Source: Kribbella turkmenica
GTDB lineage: Bacteria; Actinomycetota; Actinomycetes; Propionibacteriales; Kribbellaceae
Length of the DNA: 43,249 nucleotides
Direction of reading: 5' to 3'
Assembly: GCF_004348725.1 (NCBI RefSeq)
Contig: NZ_SMKR01000047.1
Span: 1-43,249, forward strand
Part shown: positions 31,939-39,253 of the stretch, piece by piece
Numbering within the stretch: the stretch's first letter is position 1
How the letters are laid out: each line of letters starts with the position of its first letter
Notes under the pieces: generated by a model
Database searches by the model: none
Told to the model about the DNA's origin: nothing
The model's input: only the letters and a program-made list of their open reading frames with translations
Translations under genes and position numbers: made by a program

Positions 31939-32052
31939 ATGGCCAAGAACAAGGGCGGACGCGAGGTCCGCAAGCCCAAGCAGCCCAAGAAACCGAAAAC
32001 GGTCCCGGGCGACAGCGCCATCATCCCGCCCACCAAACAGGCGCGGAAGTAG
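31939..32052 (+). CDS. 37-aa basic Lys/Pro-rich small protein
   Basis: ATG 31939, with GGAG 7 bases upstream, opens 37 codons: MAKNKGGREVRKPKQPKKPK, then a Thr/Pro tail ending TKQARK. The Lys/Arg/Pro-rich opening is one I recognise from short hypothetical proteins of many bacteria; the function is unknown to me. It is highly basic and may bind nucleic acid, but no domain is visible. A near-perfect palindrome starts 5 bases after its stop and should terminate its mRNA. Upstream, TAGCGT near 31827 may be a -10. Confidence 0.7.
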   Translation: MAKNKGGREVRKPKQPKKPKTVPGDSAIIPPTKQARK

Positions 32053-32057
32053 CCGGG

Positions 32058-32092
32058 CTCAGCCCTCGTCGAGCAGCTCGGCGAGGGCTGAG
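32058..32092. terminator. Near-perfect 35-bp palindrome, terminator inside LysR coding end
   Basis: CTCAGCCCTCG (32058-32068) pairs with CGAGGGCTGAG (32082-32092). Inside, CGAGC (32070-32074) pairs with GCTCG (32076-32080), leaving one mismatch and a one-base tip. It begins 5 bases after the 37-aa gene's stop and also encodes the last 11 codons, including the stop, of the convergent lysR gene. Confidence 0.65.
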
Positions 32093-32940
32093 GCGGCGGC
32101 CGAGTCGAGCTGCCCGTGCAGCAGTTCGACGCGGTGCACCAGCCGGGGTGAGCCGACCGGAACCTTCGCGACACCCGCCGGGACGCTGACCGACGCCGGC
32201 AGCACGGCCAGTCCGTGGCCGGCAGCAACCAGTTCGAGCAGGGTGCGGACGTCGGCGCCGGCGTACCCGAGGGCTGCCCGGAGGCTGTCGGTCTCGACGG
32301 CGGCCCGCAGGTCGTCGAGCGGAGCGCTGACCGCGGGCGCGTCGATCCAGCGGGCGTCGACCAGCGCGGCGAGGCCGAGCCGCTTGCGCCCCGCGATCGG
32401 GTGGTCCGCCGGTACGACGACCGCCAACCCCTCCTGCGCGACCGCGGAGGTTCGCAGCAGTCCGACGTCCGGAAGCCTCAGTGGATCGCTGGGTGCGGCG
32501 ATTCCGTCGACCAGTCCGAGGTGATACGCACCGGACGCGACGCCCCGGGCGACCTCGTCCCGCCGGGCGACCTCGAACGTCACGGCCAGACCGGGGCGGG
32601 TCTGCCTGAGCTGAGTCAGTGCCCGGGCTACCCGGGTCGCCGCGGCCAGGGGAGTGGTGGCGAAGACGATCTCTCCGGGTGGTTCACCGACCACGCGTCG
32701 TACGTCGGCCCTCGCCGCCTCGATCCGGAGGAGAATCGCGCCGGCGTGCTCGAGCAGGCGCTCACCGGCCGGGGTCGGCGCGACCGGCCGTCGGGTCAGC
32801 AGTGCGGTGCCGAGAGAGCTCTCGAGCGCGGCGATGTGCTGCGAGACGGCCGACTGGGTGTAGTCGAGGTCGGCCGCGGCCGCCGAGAAGGAGCCGCTCG
32901 ACGCCACCGCGACGAAGGTGCGGAGCAGATGCGTTTCCAC
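32059..32940 (-). CDS. LysR family transcriptional regulator
   Basis: A 293-aa LysR regulator. N-terminal helix-turn-helix at about 17-37 (GSFSAAAADLDYTQSAVSQHI), linker helix to about 85, then the periplasmic-binding-like effector domain starting EIVFATTPLAAATRVA, with AVVVPADHPIAG at the hinge region. The GTG start at 32940 lacks a ribosome site; AATACT about 7 bases upstream suggests a leaderless transcript. It is divergent from the GATase-like gene with 75 bases between, so it probably controls that gene. Its last codons form half of a strong palindrome. Confidence 0.9.
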   Translation of the reverse strand: METHLLRTFVAVASSGSFSAAAADLDYTQSAVSQHIAALESSLGTALLTRRPVAPTPAGERLLEHAGAILLRIEAARADVRRVVGEPPGEIVFATTPLAAATRVARALTQLRQTRPGLAVTFEVARRDEVARGVASGAYHLGLVDGIAAPSDPLRLPDVGLLRTSAVAQEGLAVVVPADHPIAGRKRLGLAALVDARWIDAPAVSAPLDDLRAAVETDSLRAALGYAGADVRTLLELVAAGHGLAVLPASVSVPAGVAKVPVGSPRLVHRVELLHGQLDSAAASALAELLDEG

Positions 32941-32944
32941 GCCG

Positions 32945-32975
32945 ATCAGTATTGCTTATCAAGTATTCAGACATC
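32945..32975. promoter_or_regulatory. AT-rich LysR-box candidate
   Basis: An AT-rich patch between divergent genes, with a T-N11-A match (32953-32965, TGCTTATCAAGTA) and a TTG/CAA half-dyad (TTG-CTTAT-CAA, 32952-32962). It overlaps the -10 region of the lysR gene on the reverse strand. Confidence 0.4.
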
Positions 32976-33015
32976 ATCGTTGGCGCTGATCTGGCTCAGC
33001 GCGCAGGATGAGGAC

Positions 33016-33789
33016 ATGAGCACTCACGCGTACTCCGCCCGGATCGCCCTAGTGGGCGATCGGTCTCCGCATGTCCGCTCGCACCAGCGCGTGCCGCAGG
33101 TACTCGACCGGATGCGTGAGCGCGAGCGCCTCGACCTGGACGTGTACTGGGTCTCCACCGACGAGGTCGGCGCGATGGACGCCTTCGACGGGATCTGGGT
33201 GCTGCCGGGGAGCCCGTACCGGAGCGAGGCCGGCGCGGTCACCGCGATCCGGACCGCACGCGAGCAGGGCATCCCGTTCCTCGGCACGTGCGGCGGGTTC
33301 CAGCACGCGATGCTCGAGTACGCACGCAACGTCTGCGGTGCGACCGGCGTACACCACGCCGAGAATACTCCCGACGCGGACGACCTGCTGATCGTCCCGC
33401 TGGCGTGCTCACTCGACGGTCACGAGGCGGCGGTCGAGGTGCGGCCGGGGACGCTGGCGGGCCGCCTGCTCGGTGCCGAGCGAACCACGGAGCGCTACCA
33501 CTGCTCGTACGGACTCGCGCCCGGCCGCCAGAGCATGCTCGAGGACCACGGCCTGGTCTTCAGCGCGTACGACGACGACGGCGCGCCGCGGGTCGCCGAG
33601 CTACCCGGGCACGCGTTCTTCCTGGTCACGCTGTTCCAGCCGGAGCTGTCCGGTGACGGCACCCGCCCGCACCCGTTCATCCAGGCCTTCGCGCACGCGG
33701 CCGCCGGACACGCCGGCTCGTCCGCGTCCGGCGTACCGGGTGGTCAGATCGTCGAGACCGGGCGCGGGGCCATCCCGGCGTCGCGGTAG
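33016..33789 (+). CDS. CTP synthase C-terminal-related glutamine amidotransferase-like protein
   Basis: A 257-aa class I GATase-fold protein, alone, without the synthetase domain of CTP synthase. It begins RIALVGDRSPHVRSHQRVPQ, has GIWVLPGSPYRSE, and the nucleophile elbow GTCGGFQHAMLEYARNV with Cys92. The family (CTP synthase C-terminal region-related) is known but uncharacterised. The usual catalytic His-x-Glu (FHPE) reads LFQPE here, so ordinary glutaminase activity is doubtful. ATG 33016 has AGGATGAGGA just upstream. The 3' end overlaps the end of the convergent Gfo/Idh gene by 46 bases. The last 30 residues are poorly conserved in character. Confidence 0.85.
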   Translation: MSTHAYSARIALVGDRSPHVRSHQRVPQVLDRMRERERLDLDVYWVSTDEVGAMDAFDGIWVLPGSPYRSEAGAVTAIRTAREQGIPFLGTCGGFQHAMLEYARNVCGATGVHHAENTPDADDLLIVPLACSLDGHEAAVEVRPGTLAGRLLGAERTTERYHCSYGLAPGRQSMLEDHGLVFSAYDDDGAPRVAELPGHAFFLVTLFQPELSGDGTRPHPFIQAFAHAAAGHAGSSASGVPGGQIVETGRGAIPASR

Positions 33790-34745
33790 CAGGCGTCGAT
33801 CAGCTCCATCGTCGCCAGCGCGTCGTCGGCGTCCGTGAGCACCGGGGCACCGTTGCGAATCGCCGACGCGAACGCTTCCAGCTGATAGGTGTACGACGAC
33901 CGCGTGCCGAGGTGCTCGACCCAGGTGTCCTCCTTGGTCGTCACGATCACCCGGTCGTCGTTGTGCGGCAGCACGAAGAACGGCGCGAACGCCTCGCCGC
34001 GCGTGCCGACGACCTTCAGGCTGAAGTCGACGCTCTCGGCCGCCATGCTGGTCCGGACCGCGCCGGTCGCACGGCTCGGGAACTCCAGGTCCGCGTTCAG
34101 CCACTCGTCCACGCCCGGCAACCGCTTGCGCTCACCGGCCCGGGCGCTCACCAGCTTCGGCGCGCCCCCGGCGTACGGCGCGAGCATCCGCTGCGCGTGG
34201 ATCGCGTAGCAGCCGACGTCCATCACCGCGCCACCGGCCAGCGGCAGCGACCAACGCGGGTCGTCGTCGGCCGGCGGGGGCATCACCATGGTCGCCTCGA
34301 CGTGCTGCAGATCGCCGAGCTCACCCTTGGCGAGCAGCTCCTGCAGCCGGCGCATCACCGGGTGGTACGCGTAGTGGAAGGCCTCCATGAAGACGACTCC
34401 GCGCTCCAGCGTGGCGGCCCGGACCTGGAGCGCCTCCTCGGCGTTGCTGGCCGAGGGCTTCTCGGTCAGCACGTGCTTGCCCGCGGCAAGTGCCCGGAGG
34501 TTCCACGGCCCGTGCAGGCCGTTGGCCAGCGGGTTGTAGACCGCCTCGACCTCGGGGTCGTCGAGCACGTCCTGGTACGACGCGTGCACCCGTTCGACCT
34601 GGTGCTCCGCCGCGAACGCCTCGGCCCGTCCGGTGTCCCGGGCGGCGACCGCGACCAGCCGGGCCCCGGTCAGCCGGGCCGGCTCGACGATCGCCCGGCC
34701 GGCGATCCGGGCAGCCCCGAGAATCCCGATGCGCAGCGGTTCCAT
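33744..34745 (-). CDS. Gfo/Idh/MocA family oxidoreductase
   Basis: A 333-aa dehydrogenase. Rossmann start IGILGAARIAGRAIVEPA, then YNPLANGLHGPW, catalytic TEKPSASNAEEA with Lys near 97, and MEAFHYAYHPVMRRL. AGGAVMDVGCYAIHAQRML and the earlier motifs are typical of the dihydrodiol/D-xylose dehydrogenase-like subgroup, distinct from IolG. Substrate unknown. ATG 34745 has GGAGAAGG directly upstream. Same strand and downstream of the PhyH-like gene, separated by 174 bases with a long hairpin. It ends inside the convergent GATase gene (46-base tail overlap). Confidence 0.88.
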   Translation of the reverse strand: MEPLRIGILGAARIAGRAIVEPARLTGARLVAVAARDTGRAEAFAAEHQVERVHASYQDVLDDPEVEAVYNPLANGLHGPWNLRALAAGKHVLTEKPSASNAEEALQVRAATLERGVVFMEAFHYAYHPVMRRLQELLAKGELGDLQHVEATMVMPPPADDDPRWSLPLAGGAVMDVGCYAIHAQRMLAPYAGGAPKLVSARAGERKRLPGVDEWLNADLEFPSRATGAVRTSMAAESVDFSLKVVGTRGEAFAPFFVLPHNDDRVIVTTKEDTWVEHLGTRSSYTYQLEAFASAIRNGAPVLTDADDALATMELIDACYRDAGMAPRPVSTI

Positions 34746-34787
34746 GCCTTCTCCTTCGATGGGCGGCCGTACAGCAGGTCGTCTGAG

Positions 34788-34839
34788 TGGCGCGTTCCGC
34801 CGGTAAGGGTAACCGGCCGGTCCGGCGGCGAACGCGCCA
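34788..34839. promoter_or_regulatory. Long hairpin between the PhyH-like and Gfo/Idh genes
   Basis: TGGCGCGTTC (34788-34797) pairs with GAACGCGCCA (34830-34839), and CGCCGG (34798-34803) with CCGGCG (34822-34827), leaving a 2-base bulge. The loop contains ACCGGCCGGT, itself self-complementary. Probable terminator or attenuator after the PhyH-like gene. Confidence 0.5.
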
Positions 34840-34919
34840 TCCTGCCTGACGATCCCCTGCCGGCGACACCACCTGCCCGTGATCCGGACTTGGTTCACCG
34901 AAGGTTCACGGATTTGCTA

Positions 34920-36053
34920 TCAGTGCGTCTGCCGGCGGCCGGTGTGCTCGGCGAGGGCCCGGTCGAGCCGGTCCGCGGTCCACGTCTCCGCGACCGCCCG
35001 GCGCAGTACGTCGGCCTGGGACTGCGGTGCGAGCCCGCCGATGGGCTGGTCACGGTCGAGGTTGGTCGGGAACGCGTAGCCCTCGGCGGTGGCGGCGATG
35101 ACGTTGCCGACGGCCACCGGGTCGTTCTGAGCGAGGTCCAGCAGGACCGGGTAGAGGGCCGAGGCCATCCGGGTCCGGTCGATGCTCTCCATCGCGCGGC
35201 CGAAGGCGGACGAGACCTGGAGCAGGTTCGCCATCCGCTTGATGTCCGTGGAGTGGTTGCCGCCGGCCGCGTGGAAGAGCGCGGGATTGAAGAAGACCGC
35301 GTCGCCCTTCTCCAGTGGCAGTTGCACATGGTGCTCGACGAAGTACTCGCAGAACTCGGGCCGCCGATAGGCCAGGTAGCCCAGCTCGTACTTCTGCGAG
35401 TGCGGCAGATACAGCGTCGGACCCGACTCGACCGGCATGTCGCAATGCGCCACCGCACCCTGCAGGGTCAGCACGGGCGACAACCGATGCACATGCGCCG
35501 GGTACTGCGCCGCGACCTCGTCGGACTGGAATCCGAGGTGGTAGTCCCGGTGGACCGTCTGCCCCTCGCCGCCCGGGTTCACCACGTTCACCTGCGAGGT
35601 CACCTGGTACGCCGGCCCGAGCCACGCCGTCGCGGCCAGCGCCAGCAGGTCGTTGGCGTAGTACGCGGCGAACACTTCGGGGGCGGCGACGGCCAGCTTC
35701 TCCAGCGCGTTCCAGACCCGGTCGTTCGCACCGGGTTTGGCGAAGTGGTCGCCGGCCGCGGTCCCGGACCGGTGCTGCTCCGCGATCAGCCGGTCGAACT
35801 CGACGCTCGCCGCGTCGACCACCTCGTTGCCAAAGGCACCCTTCAGGACGACGATGCCGGGACCCGGGCCGAACGCGGTGGCGAACTCGGACTGCACGGC
35901 CCGCGGGTCCGCGGTCCGGATCCGGGTGGCGTCGTACACCGGGACCTGCTGCTCGATCCGCTCGGCGTGCGGGTAGTCGGCGGCGTCGGTCTGCTCCTTG
36001 AGCAGGGTCAGCAGGTCGTCCAGCCGGACGTCGTCGGGGTTCAGCCAGTTCAT
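34920..36053 (-). CDS. Phytanoyl-CoA dioxygenase (PhyH)-family Fe(II)/2-oxoglutarate enzyme
   Basis: A 377-aa non-haem iron oxygenase. Iron ligands are visible as His168-x-Asp170 (TVHRDYHLGF) and a distal His at 261 or 267 (FHAAGGNHS), with Arg273 (KRM) placed to bind 2-oxoglutarate. The double-stranded beta-helix core runs about 145-290, with variable ends. Cytoplasmic. PhyH proteins hydroxylate diverse small molecules; the context of Gfo/Idh dehydrogenases and LacI regulators suggests a carbohydrate or polyol derivative. AGGAG lies 8 bases before ATG 36053. Divergent from a LacI-type gene with shared repeats between them. Confidence 0.86.
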   Translation of the reverse strand: MNWLNPDDVRLDDLLTLLKEQTDAADYPHAERIEQQVPVYDATRIRTADPRAVQSEFATAFGPGPGIVVLKGAFGNEVVDAASVEFDRLIAEQHRSGTAAGDHFAKPGANDRVWNALEKLAVAAPEVFAAYYANDLLALAATAWLGPAYQVTSQVNVVNPGGEGQTVHRDYHLGFQSDEVAAQYPAHVHRLSPVLTLQGAVAHCDMPVESGPTLYLPHSQKYELGYLAYRRPEFCEYFVEHHVQLPLEKGDAVFFNPALFHAAGGNHSTDIKRMANLLQVSSAFGRAMESIDRTRMASALYPVLLDLAQNDPVAVGNVIAATAEGYAFPTNLDRDQPIGGLAPQSQADVLRRAVAETWTADRLDRALAEHTGRRQTH

Positions 36054-36096
36054 CGGGTGGCTCCTCTCTCCTGGTTGTTCTAGCGTGGTGGCTTCC

Positions 36097-36137
36097 TGAC
36101 GGGTTCGGAATCCCCTGAATCCGTCAAAAACCCGTCA
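36097..36137. promoter_or_regulatory. Three TGACGGRTT half-sites between divergent genes
   Basis: TGACGGGTT (36097-36105) faces AATCCGTCA (36118-36126) and AACCCGTCA (36129-36137). The last two are direct repeats 11 bases apart, one helical turn. Placed between the PhyH-like gene and the LacI-type gene, they are likely operators for the latter, allowing cooperative or looping contacts. Confidence 0.55.
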
Positions 36138-36157
36138 TTCCAGCCGGGAGGACCGCG

Positions 36158-37171
36158 ATGGGCCGACAGCACCGGGTTCGCGACATCGCGGTCCAGGCCG
36201 GGCTGAGCGAGACGACCGTCGACCGGGTGCTGAACGGCCGGGCCGGGGTGAGCGCCCGCGCCCGGCGGCAGGTCGAGCAGGCCGTGCACGACCTGGATCG
36301 GCAGGCGACCCAGATCCGTCTCGGCGGCCGCACGCTGGTCGTCGACCTGGTCATGCAGGCGCCGAGCCGGTTCTCCGGCGCGGTCCGCGCGGCGCTCGAG
36401 GCCGCCCTTCCCGGTCTGCGTCCGGCGGTACTGCGGGCGCGGTTCGACCTGAGTGAGACCGCCTCCGCCGCGGAGATCGTCGCGACCCTGGACAAGGTGC
36501 GCACGCGGGGTTCACAGGGGCTGATCCTGAAGGCGCCGGACGAGCCCGAGGTGGTCGAGGCCGTCGACCGGTTGGTTGCCGCCGGCATCCCCGTCGTCAC
36601 CCTGGCCACCGATCTGCCCGGCAGCCGGCGGAGTGCGTACGTCGGCATCGACAACCGGGCCGCGGGTGCGACCGCGGCGTACTTCCTCACGCAGTGGCTC
36701 GGTGACGATCCGGGCGGTGTGCTGGTCACGTTGAGCCGTGGATCGTTCCGCGGCGAGGAGGAGCGGGAGATGGGGTTCCGCTCGACCCTCCGCCGGCTGT
36801 CGCCGGGCCGCGCGGTCGTCGAACTGGCCGAGACCGACGGCCTGGACACCACGATCCACGGCCAGGCCCTGGCCGCGTTGACGGCCGACCCGGCCATCAA
36901 CGCGGTCTACTCGATCGGCGGCGGCAATCGCGCGATCGTCCAGGCCTTCGCCGGCCTGGACCGGCCGTACCGCTGCTTCGTCGCTCACGACCTCGACGCC
37001 GACAACCTGGCTCTGCTGCGTACGGGCGCTCTGTCGGTCGTGCTGCATCACGACCTGCCCGCTGACCTTCACCGCGCGTGCCAGCACCTCCTGCACGCAC
37101 ACAAGTTGCTGCCCCACGTCCCGAGTCGGCCGAGCACCTTGCAGCCGATCACGCCGTACAACGTGCCTTAG
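36158..37171 (+). CDS. LacI-type transcriptional regulator with atypical hinge
   Basis: A 337-aa LacI-family protein. Helix-turn-helix at about 7-27 (VRDIAVQAGLSETTVDRVLNG), then a ribose-binding-like core with VDLVMQAPSRFSGAV, IPVVTLATDLPGS, YVGIDNRAAGATAAYFL, VYSIGGGNRAIVQAF and CFVAHDLDADN. Such cores bind sugars. The usual hinge (YxPN..A) is replaced by LDRQATQIRLGGR, so its operator geometry may differ from classical LacI. GGGAGG about 8 bases before ATG 36158. Its stop overlaps the stop of the next, convergent lacI gene by 4 bases. Probably controls the divergent PhyH-like gene. Confidence 0.9.
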   Translation: MGRQHRVRDIAVQAGLSETTVDRVLNGRAGVSARARRQVEQAVHDLDRQATQIRLGGRTLVVDLVMQAPSRFSGAVRAALEAALPGLRPAVLRARFDLSETASAAEIVATLDKVRTRGSQGLILKAPDEPEVVEAVDRLVAAGIPVVTLATDLPGSRRSAYVGIDNRAAGATAAYFLTQWLGDDPGGVLVTLSRGSFRGEEEREMGFRSTLRRLSPGRAVVELAETDGLDTTIHGQALAALTADPAINAVYSIGGGNRAIVQAFAGLDRPYRCFVAHDLDADNLALLRTGALSVVLHHDLPADLHRACQHLLHAHKLLPHVPSRPSTLQPITPYNVP

Positions 37172-38124
37172 GTCTTCCGGCGCACCAGGTCCGGACTGAT
37201 GACGACCTCCTGCGGACTGCGGTCCACGCAGGTGGCGAGGTCGAGTGCGGCGGCCGCCAGCCCGTGGGCGTTCTGCGCGATCGTCGACAGCTGGATGTGG
37301 TCCAGGCGGGACGGCGTGGAGTCGTCGTACCCGATGATCGAGACCTCCTCGGGGACCCGGCGGCCGCTCGCCCGGAGGGTGTGCAGGAGGCCGATCGCGC
37401 AGGCGTCGTTGAACGCGGCAACGGCTGTGATGTTCCTGGGCAGCCGGCGTGCGGCCTCGGTGCCGGCCGACTCGGTCGGCCCACCGGGGATGATGACAGG
37501 GGCTCGTCCTGCCCGCCGCATGGTCTGCACATAGGCAGTACGGCGCTCTGCCGCGCCCGGCGCACGTACGCCGTCCACATGGGCGATCTGAGTGTGGCCG
37601 AGAGACAGCAGGTGTTCCACAGCCAGGCGCGACCCGGCAGCGTCGTCAGTGCGGACCACGTGCACACCGGACGCCCGTAGCTTGCGGGCGATGACGACCG
37701 TCGGTTGAGAGTCGGCGAGTGCGGTCAGAGCCGCTGGTGGCGAAGTAGGCCCGAGCAGGATGAGTGACTCGCACCGATAGTCGAGGAGGGACTGGGCAGC
37801 GGCCGACTCGCGACGGCTGCCGGTGACCGCGCTGAGGGTCAGGTTGTAGCCGAGCGCTTCGGCCGCCGGGTAGAGCGCCTCGACCAGGTCACCATGGAAC
37901 GGGTACCGCACGTCGAAGGCCACGCCGATCAGCCGGGTGCGCTGTCTGCTGCCGAGCAGGCGGGCCCGGTGGTCGGGCCGGTAGCCGAGTGCGTCGCCGG
38001 CCGCCAGGACTCGAGCCCTTGTCTCGTCGCTCGCACCCGGCGCGTTCCGGTAGACGATCGAGACCAGGGCGCGGGACACACGGGCGCGGGCGGCGACGTC
38101 CTCCATCGTCGGTCTGGGGTTCAT
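37168..38124 (-). CDS. LacI family transcriptional regulator
   Basis: A 318-aa repressor with canonical layout: helix-turn-helix at about 6-26 (MEDVAARARVSRALVSIVYRN), hinge GYRPDHRARLL, then the sugar-binding core (IGVAFDVRYPFHGDLVEAL, LILLGPTSPP, VVRTDDAAGSRLAVEHLLSLGH, AVAAFNDACAIGLL, IIGYDDSTPSRL). Divergent from a Gfo/Idh gene, with a perfect palindrome of LacI type between them, so regulation of that gene pair is likely. Effector unknown, probably the sugar or polyol the pair acts on. Confidence 0.92.
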   Translation of the reverse strand: MNPRPTMEDVAARARVSRALVSIVYRNAPGASDETRARVLAAGDALGYRPDHRARLLGSRQRTRLIGVAFDVRYPFHGDLVEALYPAAEALGYNLTLSAVTGSRRESAAAQSLLDYRCESLILLGPTSPPAALTALADSQPTVVIARKLRASGVHVVRTDDAAGSRLAVEHLLSLGHTQIAHVDGVRAPGAAERRTAYVQTMRRAGRAPVIIPGGPTESAGTEAARRLPRNITAVAAFNDACAIGLLHTLRASGRRVPEEVSIIGYDDSTPSRLDHIQLSTIAQNAHGLAAAALDLATCVDRSPQEVVISPDLVRRKT

Positions 38125-38181
38125 CTCACCAGCTCTCGTGGGTCTTGACCGAGACCATCAAAGCAGTGTTCGCTAGCTCGT

Positions 38182-38199
38182 GACTAGAGCGCTCTAGTC
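38182..38199. promoter_or_regulatory. LacI-type operator
   Basis: GACTAGAGC/GCTCTAGTC, a perfect 18-bp palindrome with a central CG step, the form contacted by LacI-family hinge helices. It lies 58 bases upstream of the lacI start and 26 bases upstream of the Gfo/Idh start. Confidence 0.8.
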
Positions 38200-38224
38200 G
38201 AGTCGGCGGCCGGAGGGGTGGACA

Positions 38225-39253
38225 ATGCGCAACGACCACGGACTGCGGGTGGTGCGGCTCGGGCTGATCGGAGCCGGCCGGATCGGCACGATGCACGCCC
38301 GGAACGTCGCCCGCCACGTCCCGGCCGCCGAACTGGCCGCGGTCGCCGACGCCAGACCCGAAGCCGCGCAGAGACTCGCGGAGCGGTACGACGCCGACGC
38401 GCGCGACGTCGACGGCCTGGTCAAGGACCCCGAGATCGACGCCGTGCTGATCACGTCGATCCCCGCCGTGCACGAGGAACTGATCGTGCGGGCGGCCGAA
38501 GCCGGCAAGCCGGTCTGGTGCGAGAAGCCGGCGTCGCTGACGCTGGCGGAGATGGACCGGGCGATCGCCGCGACCGACCGGGCGGGGGTGCCGTTGCAGG
38601 TCGGCTTCAATCGCAGGTTCGCCCGCGACTTCGCGGCTGCCCGCCGGACGATCGACGACGGCGGCATCGGTACGCCGCAACTGATGCGCTCGATCACCCG
38701 CGACCCGGGCAGGCCGGAGGGCCTGGGGACGTCGGCCGCCGGGATCCGGCCGTGGACGATCTTCCTCGAGACGCTCATCCACGACTTCGACACGCTGCTC
38801 TGGCTCAACCCGGAGGCCCGGCCGGTCGAGGTCTACACGAAGGCGGACGCGCTGGTCGCGCCGGAGTACAAGGAGAACGGGCTGCTGGACACCGCGGTCG
38901 TGATGATCACGTTCGACAACGGTGCGATCGCGACCGCCGAGGCGAACTTCTCCGCGCTGTACGGGTACGACGTCCGCGGTGAGGTCTTCGGCAGCAAGGG
39001 CATGGTGGTCGCCGGCCGGTTGGAGAGCAGTCCGATGGTCCACTACGGTGTCGGCGGATCGCACCAGCACACTGTGCGCAGTGACGAGGAACTGTTCCGC
39101 GACGCGTACATCCAGGAGTTGGCCGACTTCACCGAGGTCGTCCGCGGGAACGCCGTACCTGCGGTGACCGGCGCGGATGCGCGCAACGCGTTGCAGGTCG
39201 CGCTCGCGGCGATGACGTCGTACCAGGAGAACCGGCCGGTGACGATCGGATGA
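38225..39253 (+). CDS. Gfo/Idh/MocA dehydrogenase, inositol dehydrogenase-like
   Basis: A 342-aa NAD(P)-dependent dehydrogenase. Rossmann start LGLIGAGRIGTMHARNVARHVPAA, catalytic WCEKPASLTLAEMD (Lys near 102), VGFNRRFARDFAAARRTI, and TLIHDFDTLLWLNPEA carrying the Asp/His pair. It is closer in pattern to the IolG-like gene at 18502 than to the one at 33744, so a cyclitol or sugar acid substrate is reasonable. AGGGG about 8-12 bases before ATG 38225. It overlaps the downstream TIM-barrel gene by ATGA and is controlled in all likelihood by the divergent LacI. Confidence 0.88.
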   Translation: MRNDHGLRVVRLGLIGAGRIGTMHARNVARHVPAAELAAVADARPEAAQRLAERYDADARDVDGLVKDPEIDAVLITSIPAVHEELIVRAAEAGKPVWCEKPASLTLAEMDRAIAATDRAGVPLQVGFNRRFARDFAAARRTIDDGGIGTPQLMRSITRDPGRPEGLGTSAAGIRPWTIFLETLIHDFDTLLWLNPEARPVEVYTKADALVAPEYKENGLLDTAVVMITFDNGAIATAEANFSALYGYDVRGEVFGSKGMVVAGRLESSPMVHYGVGGSHQHTVRSDEELFRDAYIQELADFTEVVRGNAVPAVTGADARNALQVALAAMTSYQENRPVTIG

